Positions 7,408 through 16,040 of a DNA stretch of 39,658 nt are shown here, in pieces. Source of the stretch: a virus; IMG/VR virus record IMGVR_UViG_3300027721_000033, positions 1-39,658 of that record. One strand, written 5' to 3'. The notes under the pieces were generated by a model. It made no database searches and had not been told where the DNA came from. It worked only from the letters and a program-made list of their open reading frames with translations. Numbering within the stretch: the first letter of the stretch is position 1; the number at the start of each line of letters is the position of its first letter. A program made the translations under genes and the position numbers.

Positions 7408-9138
7408 ATGTCTGACTCAGTCCCCAACGTTGATGCGATGTCGGCCTTTGATAGGGCCGCGTCGCATCCGAACCCGGCGTTCGACTTCCTCACGGGATTC
7501 GTTCCCCGCAAGCTCAAAGATCTCTTCAAATGGTGCGAATATTTACTCTACAACAGCGCGCACGTCTACGCGGCGCTTCGGAAGTTTGGTGAGCTGGTCG
7601 TCACCGACATTGAGTACAGCACCTCGAATGAAGCGCTCCGTCGTAACTACCGACGGCTCTTTGAGAAGACGCTAAAGATCAAAGGTGCGCTGTTGATGGC
7701 GTCTCTCGACAAGCACGTCTATGGGAACCATTTCACTTCCATCTACAAGCCCTTCGTGCGCAGCCTCAAGTGCCCTGGGTGTCAGCAGCTTACGTCGATC
7801 AATCACGTCGACTACAAGTTCGACCTGAAGAAGCTGTCGTTCACGTACTACTGTCTCAAGTGCCGCAAGCACGTCCAGGGTGCGGTTGTTGACCGAAAGA
7901 TCCTGGCGGCCAGTAAGGTCCACATCATCCGCTGGGACCCGAAGCTGATGGACATCGACTACAACCCGATCACGGGGCAGTCGGTGTACTACTACAACAT
8001 CCCGCAGGACATCAAAGACCAGGTGAAGTCGGGGTCGAAGCATCTCATCAACTCCATGCCGATGGAGTTCCTCGAGAACATCCGCGACAACAAGACGTTC
8101 CGCTTTGAGAAGGACGCCCTCTTCCACATCAAGGTCGCGAGCCCGTCGGGCATCGACCAGCAGTGGGGCTTCCCTCCTCTCGCCTCGACCATCAAGCTGT
8201 TCCTCTACACCTTGGTGCTCCGCAAGGCGAACGAGGCCATCGCGCTCGAGCACGTTGTGCCTATGCGCATCCTGCACCCGGCTCAGAACGGCCAGCAGGA
8301 CTTCACGCAGATGATTTCTCTCGCCCGCTGGCAGGACGAGATGAAGCAGAACATCCGGCGTTGGCGCCGCGATCCGCTGCACATCATGATGGCGCCTGTT
8401 GCCTTGGGCGTCTCCAACCTGGGCGGCGACGGCCGTGCGATGCTCACCATCGGCGAGCTCCAAGAGGCTGAGAAGAGCATCATGGCGGCGCTCGGCATTC
8501 CGCAGGAGTTCCTGTACGGCGGCCTCACCAAGGCGGGCATGGAAGCCACGCTTCGCCTGATTCAGAACCAGACGCAGGGTCACGCAGATGACATGAACGA
8601 CCTGCTCCAGTGGTACTCCGATCAGATGGCTCGGTTCCTGGGCTGGGAGAAGATCGAAGCGAAGCTCACTCCGCTGAAGATGGTGGACGACACCGAGTCC
8701 AAGCAGATGCTCATCAACATGGCGACGGGGCAGACGGGGCAGCAGTTCGTTTCCATGACGACCGTCTGTGAGCGGCTCGACATCGACCTCGATGAAGAGC
8801 GCGAGAAGCGGCTTCAGGAAACGCTGGACGAAGCCCGCCACCAGCAACGCGTACAGCGCGAGGTACAGGCGCTCCAGAACAACCTGGCGCAGCAGGTCCA
8901 GCAGCAGGCGCAGGCATCGACGGGGCTCAACTACGACCAGCAGGCGGTCATCGCGCAGGCCGACCAGCTCGTGCAGCAGCTCATGGGGCTGGACCCCGGG
9001 TCACGTCGGTCACAGATGCATAGCCTCCAGGCCGAAGACGCGGTCATGTATGCGGTCGTGGTCCAGCGGCTCGAGGATATGCAGAACCAACAGGGCGCTC
9101 AAGCGAAGGCTCAGGCGGGCGCTCAGCCCCCGATGTAA
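7408..9138 (+). CDS. Portal protein with zinc-ribbon insert
   Basis: 576 aa. Forms the dodecameric gate at the capsid vertex through which DNA is packaged and ejected. Portal features: a conserved clip/stem/wing-type core, the late GIPQEFLYGG segment and the helical region rich in Asn/Gln after it, and a Gln-rich C-terminal tail (about 475-576) typical of portal crown regions. The unusual part is a CPGC...CLKC zinc knuckle (C122, C125, C149, C152) inside the N-terminal half. The start has GAGGA about 9 nt upstream and follows a candidate phage promoter. It is the first gene of the rightward morphogenesis region. Family assignment is by pattern; the length fits portals. Confidence 0.75.
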   Translation: MSDSVPNVDAMSAFDRAASHPNPAFDFLTGFVPRKLKDLFKWCEYLLYNSAHVYAALRKFGELVVTDIEYSTSNEALRRNYRRLFEKTLKIKGALLMASLDKHVYGNHFTSIYKPFVRSLKCPGCQQLTSINHVDYKFDLKKLSFTYYCLKCRKHVQGAVVDRKILAASKVHIIRWDPKLMDIDYNPITGQSVYYYNIPQDIKDQVKSGSKHLINSMPMEFLENIRDNKTFRFEKDALFHIKVASPSGIDQQWGFPPLASTIKLFLYTLVLRKANEAIALEHVVPMRILHPAQNGQQDFTQMISLARWQDEMKQNIRRWRRDPLHIMMAPVALGVSNLGGDGRAMLTIGELQEAEKSIMAALGIPQEFLYGGLTKAGMEATLRLIQNQTQGHADDMNDLLQWYSDQMARFLGWEKIEAKLTPLKMVDDTESKQMLINMATGQTGQQFVSMTTVCERLDIDLDEEREKRLQETLDEARHQQRVQREVQALQNNLAQQVQQQAQASTGLNYDQQAVIAQADQLVQQLMGLDPGSRRSQMHSLQAEDAVMYAVVVQRLEDMQNQQGAQAKAQAGAQPPM

Positions 9139-9147
9139 GGAGAGCAC

Positions 9148-9648
9148 ATGCCATTGAAGCAAGAAGCTGGATCTGATTTTGCGTCCATCTTGAACTCCGC
9201 CGGGCGGGTGCCTGAGGCATTCGAGAGCAATGGTAAGGATCTGCCTGATGGTTTTCCTTTCCAGAAGGATCCTACCCACCGGATGGTGGACTCCGAGCAG
9301 GAGGGCATCCCCGGCGTTGCCGCGTTCGACTTCAAGATTCACCGCAAGGTCTTCACCATCTTCCGTCCCTGGGGCGATTGCGCCCGCTGTGGACAGGACA
9401 TCGCTTCCGGTGCGTCAAGCATCCCCGCCACAGGGGACTACGAGTGCCCGCACGTGAGCCTGGAAGATTACGAAGCCACGGTGAACGACATCCTCGCCGG
9501 AAAGCTTCTGTTCGGGTCGGAGCAGGAGATCACGCAGAAGGACGGAAGCGTCCTCGTCTCCCTGCGTTGGTACGAAAAAATTCCGTCGAAGAAAAAGAAA
9601 GCTCCGCAGCCGGGCGTTGATGGCACCGTTCCGGAACCGTCTATCTGA
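9148..9648 (+). CDS. Unknown portal-linked protein with CxxC pair
   Basis: 166 aa. Begins 9 nt after the portal stop with AAGGAGA before the ATG, so it is co-transcribed with the portal. It has a central knuckle (CARCGQ) and a later CPH that could supply zinc ligands, a block of aromatic residues around FRPWGDC, and a Lys/Pro-rich C-terminus. No family is recognised. Position after the portal suggests a head-assembly or connector accessory, which is inference. Confidence 0.65.
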   Translation: MPLKQEAGSDFASILNSAGRVPEAFESNGKDLPDGFPFQKDPTHRMVDSEQEGIPGVAAFDFKIHRKVFTIFRPWGDCARCGQDIASGASSIPATGDYECPHVSLEDYEATVNDILAGKLLFGSEQEITQKDGSVLVSLRWYEKIPSKKKKAPQPGVDGTVPEPSI

Positions 9649-9753
9649 GTCTTCCGCGCCCGAACTCCCCCGCGGGAAATAATCCCCGCGGGAGAGCCGA
9701 TCTGGCTTAACGCCCGAACCGAACGAGCGAAATCCAGATCACGTAACGGATGT
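9649..9753. terminator. Paired hairpins between converging genes
   Basis: The gap between the portal-linked gene and the leftward Cys-rich gene holds two stems. The first (9665-9694) pairs CTCCC with GGGAG and GCGGG (9672-9676) with CCCGC (9685-9689), with a 2-nt bulge and loop AAATAATC. The second pairs GATCTGG (9699-9705) with CCAGATC (9734-9740) across a 28-nt loop. No T-run follows either. They are well placed to stop converging transcripts, probably with factor help. Confidence 0.55.
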
Positions 9754-10536
9754 TCAAGCAGGTGTCTCAGGCGCTTTCTCGAGCGCGGTCAAAGGTTGAA
9801 GGCTACCCTCTGGGATGATCACGGCCCCCTGCCGCGGTCCCTGGTGCCCCTTCTTGCGGTTCCTCTTGAACTTGCCACCGGGCCCGTCCTGAGGAACAGC
9901 GATGAGTTCCGACACGGGCGCACGCAACGGCGCATTGGGGCGGACCTTCGCCCGCATGTGTTTCAAGTGGCACCGATCACATTGCCTCTTTCGCGCGTGC
10001 GCTCCGAACTTCAGTACGCTCTGTGCGATCAGTCCCGCGTTAACAACGACAGGGCCTTCTCCGCAGTGGCATACGATTTGGTAGACCGGCGCCACTGGAA
10101 GCAGCTCGCCGGTTTCCACTTGACTGAGAATTTGCTTCAGCTTCTCAGGATGACTCCACCCCGGGATGTACTCGTACGGGCGCTTGCGAAGAACCATCAA
10201 GCACTCGCACAACTTGTAGTCGCTGCTGAAATGAAACATCCGCTCCTTGGAGAGCGGTTCCTGCGGCTTGTTGCAGAAGTGGCAACGCGCCTTGGTGTTG
10301 GTCAGCGTGGCTGCGATGCGGGCGATCCTCGGCAACTGGTTCGCCACCATCCCCTCGCTCATCGCATCCCACCGTTTTCGGTCGTCAACTTCACAGACGA
10401 GCGAAGCGCGGAGGATTTTGTCCGGTGGAATCTCTCGGACGTCGATGAGGAACGATGCCTCCTCCTTGTGGATCGGAGGCGCCGCTCGTTTTACGACCTT
10501 CTTTTTCTTCGTCTTCCCCGCTACTTTGTTGGCCAT
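9754..10536 (-). CDS. Cys-rich protein divergent from RNAP gene
   Basis: 260 aa. Basic N-terminus (KTKKKKVVKR), then several Cys pairs: CHFC, CEC, CHCGEG and CDRCHLKH, enough for two zinc sites. The C-terminal ~60 residues are basic and Gly/Pro-rich. The gene is the only leftward one in the morphogenesis block and shares an 84-bp control region with the RNAP gene. GAGGGGA precedes the ATG. A zinc-dependent nucleic-acid-binding or regulatory role is plausible from composition and position, but no family is recognised. Confidence 0.65.
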   Translation of the reverse strand: MANKVAGKTKKKKVVKRAAPPIHKEEASFLIDVREIPPDKILRASLVCEVDDRKRWDAMSEGMVANQLPRIARIAATLTNTKARCHFCNKPQEPLSKERMFHFSSDYKLCECLMVLRKRPYEYIPGWSHPEKLKQILSQVETGELLPVAPVYQIVCHCGEGPVVVNAGLIAQSVLKFGAHARKRQCDRCHLKHMRAKVRPNAPLRAPVSELIAVPQDGPGGKFKRNRKKGHQGPRQGAVIIPEGSLQPLTALEKAPETPA

Positions 10537-10620
10537 TTGTTCCCCTCGCGTGGTACTGCGTCAAAGCCCCGTCAGTGGGGCTCAACTACTAATACCAATT
10601 TCAGGGCTATACTTACGGAC
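10537..10620. promoter_or_regulatory. Control region of the RNAP gene
   Basis: CTATACTT at 10607-10614 matches the recurring phage motif. With TATACT (10608-10613) as -10 box, transcription would begin at about 10620-10621, on or next to the ATG at 10621. A 6-bp hairpin, AGCCCC (10565-10570) and GGGGCT (10577-10582), lies in the middle and could act as operator or leader structure. For the leftward gene, TTGACG is present on the minus strand near 10559-10564 but its -10 partner is unclear. Confidence 0.5.
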
Positions 10621-13600
10621 ATGCAGCTCACGCCTGTGATGACCGACCCCGAGTCGCGGCGGATTCAAATCCGCTCGAAAGCGCTTGATGCGCTGCGTAC
10701 AGCTTTTCCCCTTCCACTTCGGGACAAGAAAATCGAGGTCGTTGATCTCAAGGTGCACGAGAGGGACTTCGGTCCGCACGATCAGAAGAGCGCTTTGCTC
10801 AGCGGTGGGTCTCTTTTTGAGCCTGTGAAGGGGACGGTCATCCTCCGGGGGGCCGACGGGAAGGAGCTCGAGCGGGTAAAGAACTTCACTCTGCTTAACC
10901 TGCCCTACTTCACGGGGCGGCACACCTTCATCTTGGACGGCAACGAGTACAACGTCTCTAACCAACTCCGTCTGAAGCCGGGCGTATACACCCGTCGCCG
11001 CGGCAACGAAGATCTGGAGGCCGCCTTCAACTTGTCGAAGGGGTCCAACTTCCGGCTGTCGATGGATCCGACGCAGGGGCATCCGTACATCGAGTACGGC
11101 ACGACGTCCATTCCACTTTACTCAGTACTCCGGAAGCTGGGAGTACCACACACGGACATTTCTTCGCACTGGGGCTCCGACGTTGCGAAGCAGAATGAGT
11201 CTGCGTTTGAAGGGAAGCACGACAAGAATCTGTCGAAGCTCTACGAGAAGCTGGTGCACCCTTCGAAGCGGATGGCAAAGGACCCGGAGTCGCAGCTCGC
11301 TGCCATCAGGACAGCCTACGCCGCTACGGCGATGGACCCTGAGGTTACCAAGGAGACACTGGGCCACGAGTTCTCCAGCGTCACTCCGCAGTCTCTCTTG
11401 GTGGCGTCGAAGCGCCTCCTCAGCGTCTACAAGAACAACGAGGACACTGACGACCGAGACGCTCTACGGTTCAAGACGTACCACTCGGTCGACGACTTCA
11501 TCAAAGAGCGCATCACCCTGGATGCTCGGGCGCTCGCCAGTAAGGTGAAGGGGAGGGCCACGCACAAGACGGAACTCCGGACCATTCTTCCGCCTTCTCC
11601 TTTTTCCGCGGGCATTCGAAGCTTCCTCACAGGATCGCAGCTGAGCTCGATCCCAACGCACATCAACCCGATGGAGGCCATTGACCACGCGGTGCGGGTG
11701 ACCTCCTTGGGCGAGGGTGGCATCGCCAACGAGCGTGCAATCCCTGGCGAGGCTCGGGCGATTCACTCGAGCCACCTTGGTATCCTTGATCCTGTGCGAA
11801 CGTCCGAGACGTTCCGCGCCGGTATCGACATCCGTACTTCGATGTTCGCGCACCGGGACCCCAAGGGGAACCTGTACTCCATGGTGCGGGACGTCAAGAC
11901 CGGTAAGTCGGAGCTTCTGTCCGCAGCGCGGATGAGTCGGGCAGTCGTCGCCTTCCCGAGGCAGAAGCACTTTGGGGTCGTCGCGGTCATGAAGTACGGG
12001 AAGATGGAGCGCGTTCCATGGTCGGAGGTTACGCACGAGATCAGTGATGCTTCAGACTTGTACTCTCCCGCCACGAACCTCGTTCCCTTTTTGGAGTCCG
12101 TGCAGGGGAACCGCGGCATCATGGGAGGCAAGTCGATGACGCAGGCGCTCCCGCTCGTGCACCGAGAAGCACCCCTAGTGCAGTCGGGTGTCGCTGATGC
12201 GACGGGCAAGGTCTTCTCGAGTTGGGAGAAGGCACTCGCGATGCTGGAGCTCCCGTCGTCTCCCGTCGCAGGCAAGGTTGTGAAGGTCGACGGGCAGTAC
12301 ATCTACATCGACCCTACTGGGAAGAAGCACGCAGAAGACTTTGGGATTGAGAAGAATTCGTTCGAGAAGCGTGGCGGCGCCGTCAAACGACAGAAGACCA
12401 TCAACGGCCTGCTCATGAAGATCGAGCTCGAGCCTGGTGATGTACGCACGGGGACGAACGACAAGGGCGAAAAGTGGGAGAAGAAGATGTACGTGGCGTA
12501 CGGCCACATCCCCAAGACCGTTGGCGATGATGGCGAAACCGTCGACATCTACCTGAAGGAAGAGGGCACGTTCGACAACGTCTACATCGTGCATCAGCGG
12601 AAGAAGGACGGCTCGCACGACGAAGACAAGTGCATGGTGGGCTTCGACTCCAAGGACGCCGCGAAGGACGCCTACGAGAAGCACGGTCCACCCTGGGGCT
12701 ACGGTTCGTTGACCGAGTACACCTGGGACGAGTTCAAGGACGACTACCTCTCAGAGCGCGGTCGAGAGAAGGCGGCGGCGGAGAAGGACCTCCTCCGCAT
12801 CCCGTACGAGGACAACTTCCCCTTCGCTTCGAAGACATACCTTCACCACGACCTACTCGTGAAGCCTGGCGACCACGTTGACGCGAACCAGCGCCTAGCT
12901 GATTCGAACTTCACTCGTGACGGTGCCTTTGCTCTGGGGCGGAACATGACCATCGGGTACGTGCCCTACTACGGCATGAACTCGAACGACGCCGTCGTCA
13001 TCTCGGAAGGGGCCGCGGACAAGCTCACCTCCGAGCACATGTACAAGGAGGTCCTCGAGGTTGAGCGCGATGCAACTCTGGGGCGCGAGATTCATCGGCA
13101 GTACTACGGGCCCAAGTACATGGCGGACCAGTATCGCAAGCTCGACACCAACGGCGTAGTTCGCAAGGGCACGAAGGTGATGCCTCACGACCTGCTCATC
13201 GCGGGCGTGACGCGTGGAAAACTCTCCGCGTCCGACATGCTTTTGTCGAATCTGAAGAAGACACTGGTTCACCCCTATCGCGAGCTCGTTCGGACCTGGG
13301 ACCATGACTTCGAGGGTGAGGTCATGGACGTCCACGTGACCGACAGGCGCGTCGTCGTCACTGTCAGGACCAAGGAACCGATGCGCGTCGGGGACAAGCT
13401 CACGGGGCGTCACGGGAATAAGGGCGTCGTGTCCCTGATCGTACCGAACCACAAGATGCTCCAGGACGAAGCGGGGAAGCCGCTCGACGTTCTCTATACC
13501 TCGGCGGGCGTCGTCTCTCGTATCAACCCCGCGCAGATCCTTGAGACCTGCGTCGCCAAGGTCGCTAAGAAGATGGGGAAGCCCATCGCCGTTGCCAACT

Positions 13601-15432
13601 TCTCCGGTCGCGACAACGTACAGTGGACCAAGGACCTGATGAAGGAGCACGGAGTCAAGGACAAGGAGACGTTGTTCGACCCGGTGTCGGGGAAGAAGAT
13701 TCCCAACATCCTCGTCGGACCGCAGTACGTGCTGCGCTTGTTCAAGACGACAGAGACCAACTTCGCTGCTCGTGGGACCGGGGCCTACGACGTCAACCAG
13801 CAGCCCATCAAAGGCGGGGACGAAGGCGCCAAGGCCGTCGGCAAGATGGAGTTCAACGCGCTGGTGGCGCATAACGCTCGCAACGTGTTGAAAGAGACAG
13901 CGTCGATCAAGAGCCAGAAGAATGATGAGTTCTGGAAGGCCGTACAGCTGGGCTTGCCTCTCCCGCCTTTGAAGGCGTCGTTCGCCTACGACAAGTTCAT
14001 TGGCATGCTTCACGGCGCTGGGGTGAAGGTGGACACTCGAGGAAGCCTCAGCACGCTCATGCCGCTGACGGACAACGACATCACGCGAATGTCCGCCGGC
14101 GCCGTGCAGAATGAGAAACTGGTCCGTGCGAAGGACCTGGCTCCGGAACGCGGGGGCTTGTTCGACCCCGCTGTTACCGGTGGTCCCGACGGGACGCGGT
14201 GGAGCCACATTGAGCTCGCGGAGCCGATGGTGAATCCCATTTTCGCTGAACCAGCTCGTCGTCTGCTTGGTATGGCATCAAAGGACTTTGATGCTTACCG
14301 ATTCCAGTCAGGAGGGTCAGCGCTGAAGCAGCGTCTCAACGGGATCGACGTAAAGGCCCGCTTGAAAGAGGTTCGGGCGTCCATCAAGAGTCTGAACGGG
14401 GTGAAGCTCGATGACGCCGTGAAGCAGCTCAAGTTCCTCGAGGCCCTCGACAAGCAGAACCTCCGACCTGGTGATGCCTACGTGTTGTCGAAGATGCCTG
14501 TTCTCCCGCCCATCATGCGGCCCATACTCGCGGGGAAGAGTGGTTCAGAGCTCGTGGTCGGAGACTCCAACTACCTCTATCAGAGCCTCATGCTGCACAA
14601 TCGGTCCCTCCAGACACAGGTCGACAAGCCGGTGCTCCCGCCTGATGAGCATTCCAAGTTGCGCCAGAACTTGTTCCTCGCCGTCGGTGCTGCGGTCGGC
14701 ACGCACGAGTCCGACAACCCCAAGCTCCAGAAGCGAAATGTGAAGGGCCTGCTCGAGCACCTCACCGGCAAGACGACGCCCAAGAGCAGCTTTTTCCAGA
14801 AAAAGATCATGAAGCGTCAGCAGGACATCTCTGGCCGCGGAACCATCGCCCCCGACGGTTCGCTGGGCATGGACGAAATCGGTCTCCCCGAAGACATGCT
14901 CTGGGGCATGTACGGGAAGTTCATCATCGGGCGCTTGATCCGTCGAGGCTTCAACGCTGTTCGCGCCAAGGAGATGCTGGACGAGAAGCACCCGGCAGCT
15001 CGAGACGCCATGATGGCGGAGCTCAAAGAACGTCCAGTGATGGTGAACCGCGCGCCGACGCTCCACCGTTACGGCTTCGTCGGAGCCAACCCTGTCCCCG
15101 TCGCAGGCAAAACCATCCGTGTGAATCCGTTCATCGAACAGGGCATGAACGCGGACTACGACGGTGACACGTTCCAGATCCACGTCCCTATTCTTCCCGC
15201 CGCCGTCGCGGAGGTGAAGGGAATGACCCTCTCCAACCTGCTCTTTTCGGACCGCGAGCAAAACAGCCTGATGGTCGCTCCCCGCATGGAAGCTATGCTA
15301 GGCGTGCACCTGGCTACGAAAGCCGAAGGGTCCGTAAACGGGCAGACGCACAAGTTCAAAACCAAAGCCGATGCCATGGCCGCGTACAAGCGCGGCGAAA
15401 TCGGGCTGCATACCAAAGTTGAGGTGGGCTGA
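10621..15432 (+). CDS. RNA polymerase beta fused to N-terminal half of beta-prime, with inserted pyrophosphatase-like domain
   Basis: 1603 aa from ATG 10621; the frame stays open upstream to 9796, but that part is antisense to the Cys-rich gene. Beta landmarks: REAPLVQSG near 513-521, LGRNMTIGYVPYYGMNSNDA near 776-795, and GDKLTGRHGNKG (924-935) followed by GVVSRINPAQILET. Beta ends near 1165 and beta-prime begins: ERGGLFDP, WSHIELAEP, PVLPPIMRP, NRAPTLHRYGF, then the catalytic NADYDGD (1510-1516) whose three aspartates hold Mg2+. The product stops at a point matching about residue 550 of E. coli beta-prime; the rest is the gene at 17033. The N-terminal beta-prime zinc site (four Cys in E. 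coli) is absent: FDP runs almost directly into the HIEL segment. Residues about 595-700 form an insert with YGHIPKTVGDDGETVDIYL and DEDKCMVGFDS, resembling phage inorganic-pyrophosphatase domains. Role: phage transcription. Confidence 0.93.
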   Translation: MQLTPVMTDPESRRIQIRSKALDALRTAFPLPLRDKKIEVVDLKVHERDFGPHDQKSALLSGGSLFEPVKGTVILRGADGKELERVKNFTLLNLPYFTGRHTFILDGNEYNVSNQLRLKPGVYTRRRGNEDLEAAFNLSKGSNFRLSMDPTQGHPYIEYGTTSIPLYSVLRKLGVPHTDISSHWGSDVAKQNESAFEGKHDKNLSKLYEKLVHPSKRMAKDPESQLAAIRTAYAATAMDPEVTKETLGHEFSSVTPQSLLVASKRLLSVYKNNEDTDDRDALRFKTYHSVDDFIKERITLDARALASKVKGRATHKTELRTILPPSPFSAGIRSFLTGSQLSSIPTHINPMEAIDHAVRVTSLGEGGIANERAIPGEARAIHSSHLGILDPVRTSETFRAGIDIRTSMFAHRDPKGNLYSMVRDVKTGKSELLSAARMSRAVVAFPRQKHFGVVAVMKYGKMERVPWSEVTHEISDASDLYSPATNLVPFLESVQGNRGIMGGKSMTQALPLVHREAPLVQSGVADATGKVFSSWEKALAMLELPSSPVAGKVVKVDGQYIYIDPTGKKHAEDFGIEKNSFEKRGGAVKRQKTINGLLMKIELEPGDVRTGTNDKGEKWEKKMYVAYGHIPKTVGDDGETVDIYLKEEGTFDNVYIVHQRKKDGSHDEDKCMVGFDSKDAAKDAYEKHGPPWGYGSLTEYTWDEFKDDYLSERGREKAAAEKDLLRIPYEDNFPFASKTYLHHDLLVKPGDHVDANQRLADSNFTRDGAFALGRNMTIGYVPYYGMNSNDAVVISEGAADKLTSEHMYKEVLEVERDATLGREIHRQYYGPKYMADQYRKLDTNGVVRKGTKVMPHDLLIAGVTRGKLSASDMLLSNLKKTLVHPYRELVRTWDHDFEGEVMDVHVTDRRVVVTVRTKEPMRVGDKLTGRHGNKGVVSLIVPNHKMLQDEAGKPLDVLYTSAGVVSRINPAQILETCVAKVAKKMGKPIAVANFSGRDNVQWTKDLMKEHGVKDKETLFDPVSGKKIPNILVGPQYVLRLFKTTETNFAARGTGAYDVNQQPIKGGDEGAKAVGKMEFNALVAHNARNVLKETASIKSQKNDEFWKAVQLGLPLPPLKASFAYDKFIGMLHGAGVKVDTRGSLSTLMPLTDNDITRMSAGAVQNEKLVRAKDLAPERGGLFDPAVTGGPDGTRWSHIELAEPMVNPIFAEPARRLLGMASKDFDAYRFQSGGSALKQRLNGIDVKARLKEVRASIKSLNGVKLDDAVKQLKFLEALDKQNLRPGDAYVLSKMPVLPPIMRPILAGKSGSELVVGDSNYLYQSLMLHNRSLQTQVDKPVLPPDEHSKLRQNLFLAVGAAVGTHESDNPKLQKRNVKGLLEHLTGKTTPKSSFFQKKIMKRQQDISGRGTIAPDGSLGMDEIGLPEDMLWGMYGKFIIGRLIRRGFNAVRAKEMLDEKHPAARDAMMAELKERPVMVNRAPTLHRYGFVGANPVPVAGKTIRVNPFIEQGMNADYDGDTFQIHVPILPAAVAEVKGMTLSNLLFSDREQNSLMVAPRMEAMLGVHLATKAEGSVNGQTHKFKTKADAMAAYKRGEIGLHTKVEVG

Positions 15433-16040
15433 TGTCTCGTTACAAGATCGCAGTTGACGGCATCGAGGTGCCTCCAGAGCAGGTGCAGTCCCCTGACGCC
15501 CAAGCCACCGAAGCCGCTGGCGCTGTTGTTCCTCTCCCCCAGCCAACCGCTTCGGAGGGCGTTCACCCGCTGGCGGTGTCTCCCGAGGAGGGGCTGTTCG
15601 CAGTTCCTCAGGAGAAGGTCGTCGGCCAGTGCGTGAAGCTGCTCAAGCTCAAGTACACGATGATGATGATGTACATCAACTACGGTGACCGGATCCGGGC
15701 GCACTTCCGGGATGTCATCTACGACCACTTCAAAGAGCACGCCGACGAAGAGCGTCAGGACGCCTACCACCTGACGATGAAGATCACGGCGTTGGGCGGT
15801 GAGCCCACTCCGAAGGTGAGCACCATCCCCGACATCAACGACTTGCACCAGATGTTCATGGTCCTGCTCCAGGCGGAGAAGCAGATCATCCAGGAGCTGC
15901 GAAACCTCTCCCTCATGGCGGGGGAGAATCTGTCGCTCAAGGTCATGCTCGAACAGATGGTCTTCACCGACCAGCAGCATGCAGACGATCTGCGTCGCAT
16001 GATGTTCTGCGAAGGAGGCGGCGGTGGAGCAATTCCTTAA
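15432..16040 (+). CDS. Ferritin-like four-helix protein
   Basis: 202 aa. The first ~65 residues are a low-complexity Pro/Ala/Gln linker. The rest is helical and carries the ferritin-like pattern HFKEHADEERQDAYHL, then LGGEP, then a second helix pair with QAEKQIIQELRNLS and FTDQQHADDLRRM; the E/H residues could bind a di-metal centre as in bacterioferritin or Dps-type folds. The start ATG overlaps the RNAP stop (ATGA), so it is translationally coupled to the polymerase. Whether it stores iron, acts as a peroxidase or only uses the fold structurally is unknown. Finding it between two RNAP pieces is unusual. Confidence 0.7.
   Translation: MSRYKIAVDGIEVPPEQVQSPDAQATEAAGAVVPLPQPTASEGVHPLAVSPEEGLFAVPQEKVVGQCVKLLKLKYTMMMMYINYGDRIRAHFRDVIYDHFKEHADEERQDAYHLTMKITALGGEPTPKVSTIPDINDLHQMFMVLLQAEKQIIQELRNLSLMAGENLSLKVMLEQMVFTDQQHADDLRRMMFCEGGGGGAIP

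Noticed and set aside
9796-10620. Upstream extension of the RNAP frame
   Set aside because: The frame is open but lies antisense to the Cys-rich gene; no beta sequence is encoded before 10621 and a promoter-like motif stands at 10607.
12895-14208. A 437-codon leftward frame inside the RNAP gene
   Set aside because: It is opposite conserved beta and beta-prime motifs and has no start site or recognisable domain.
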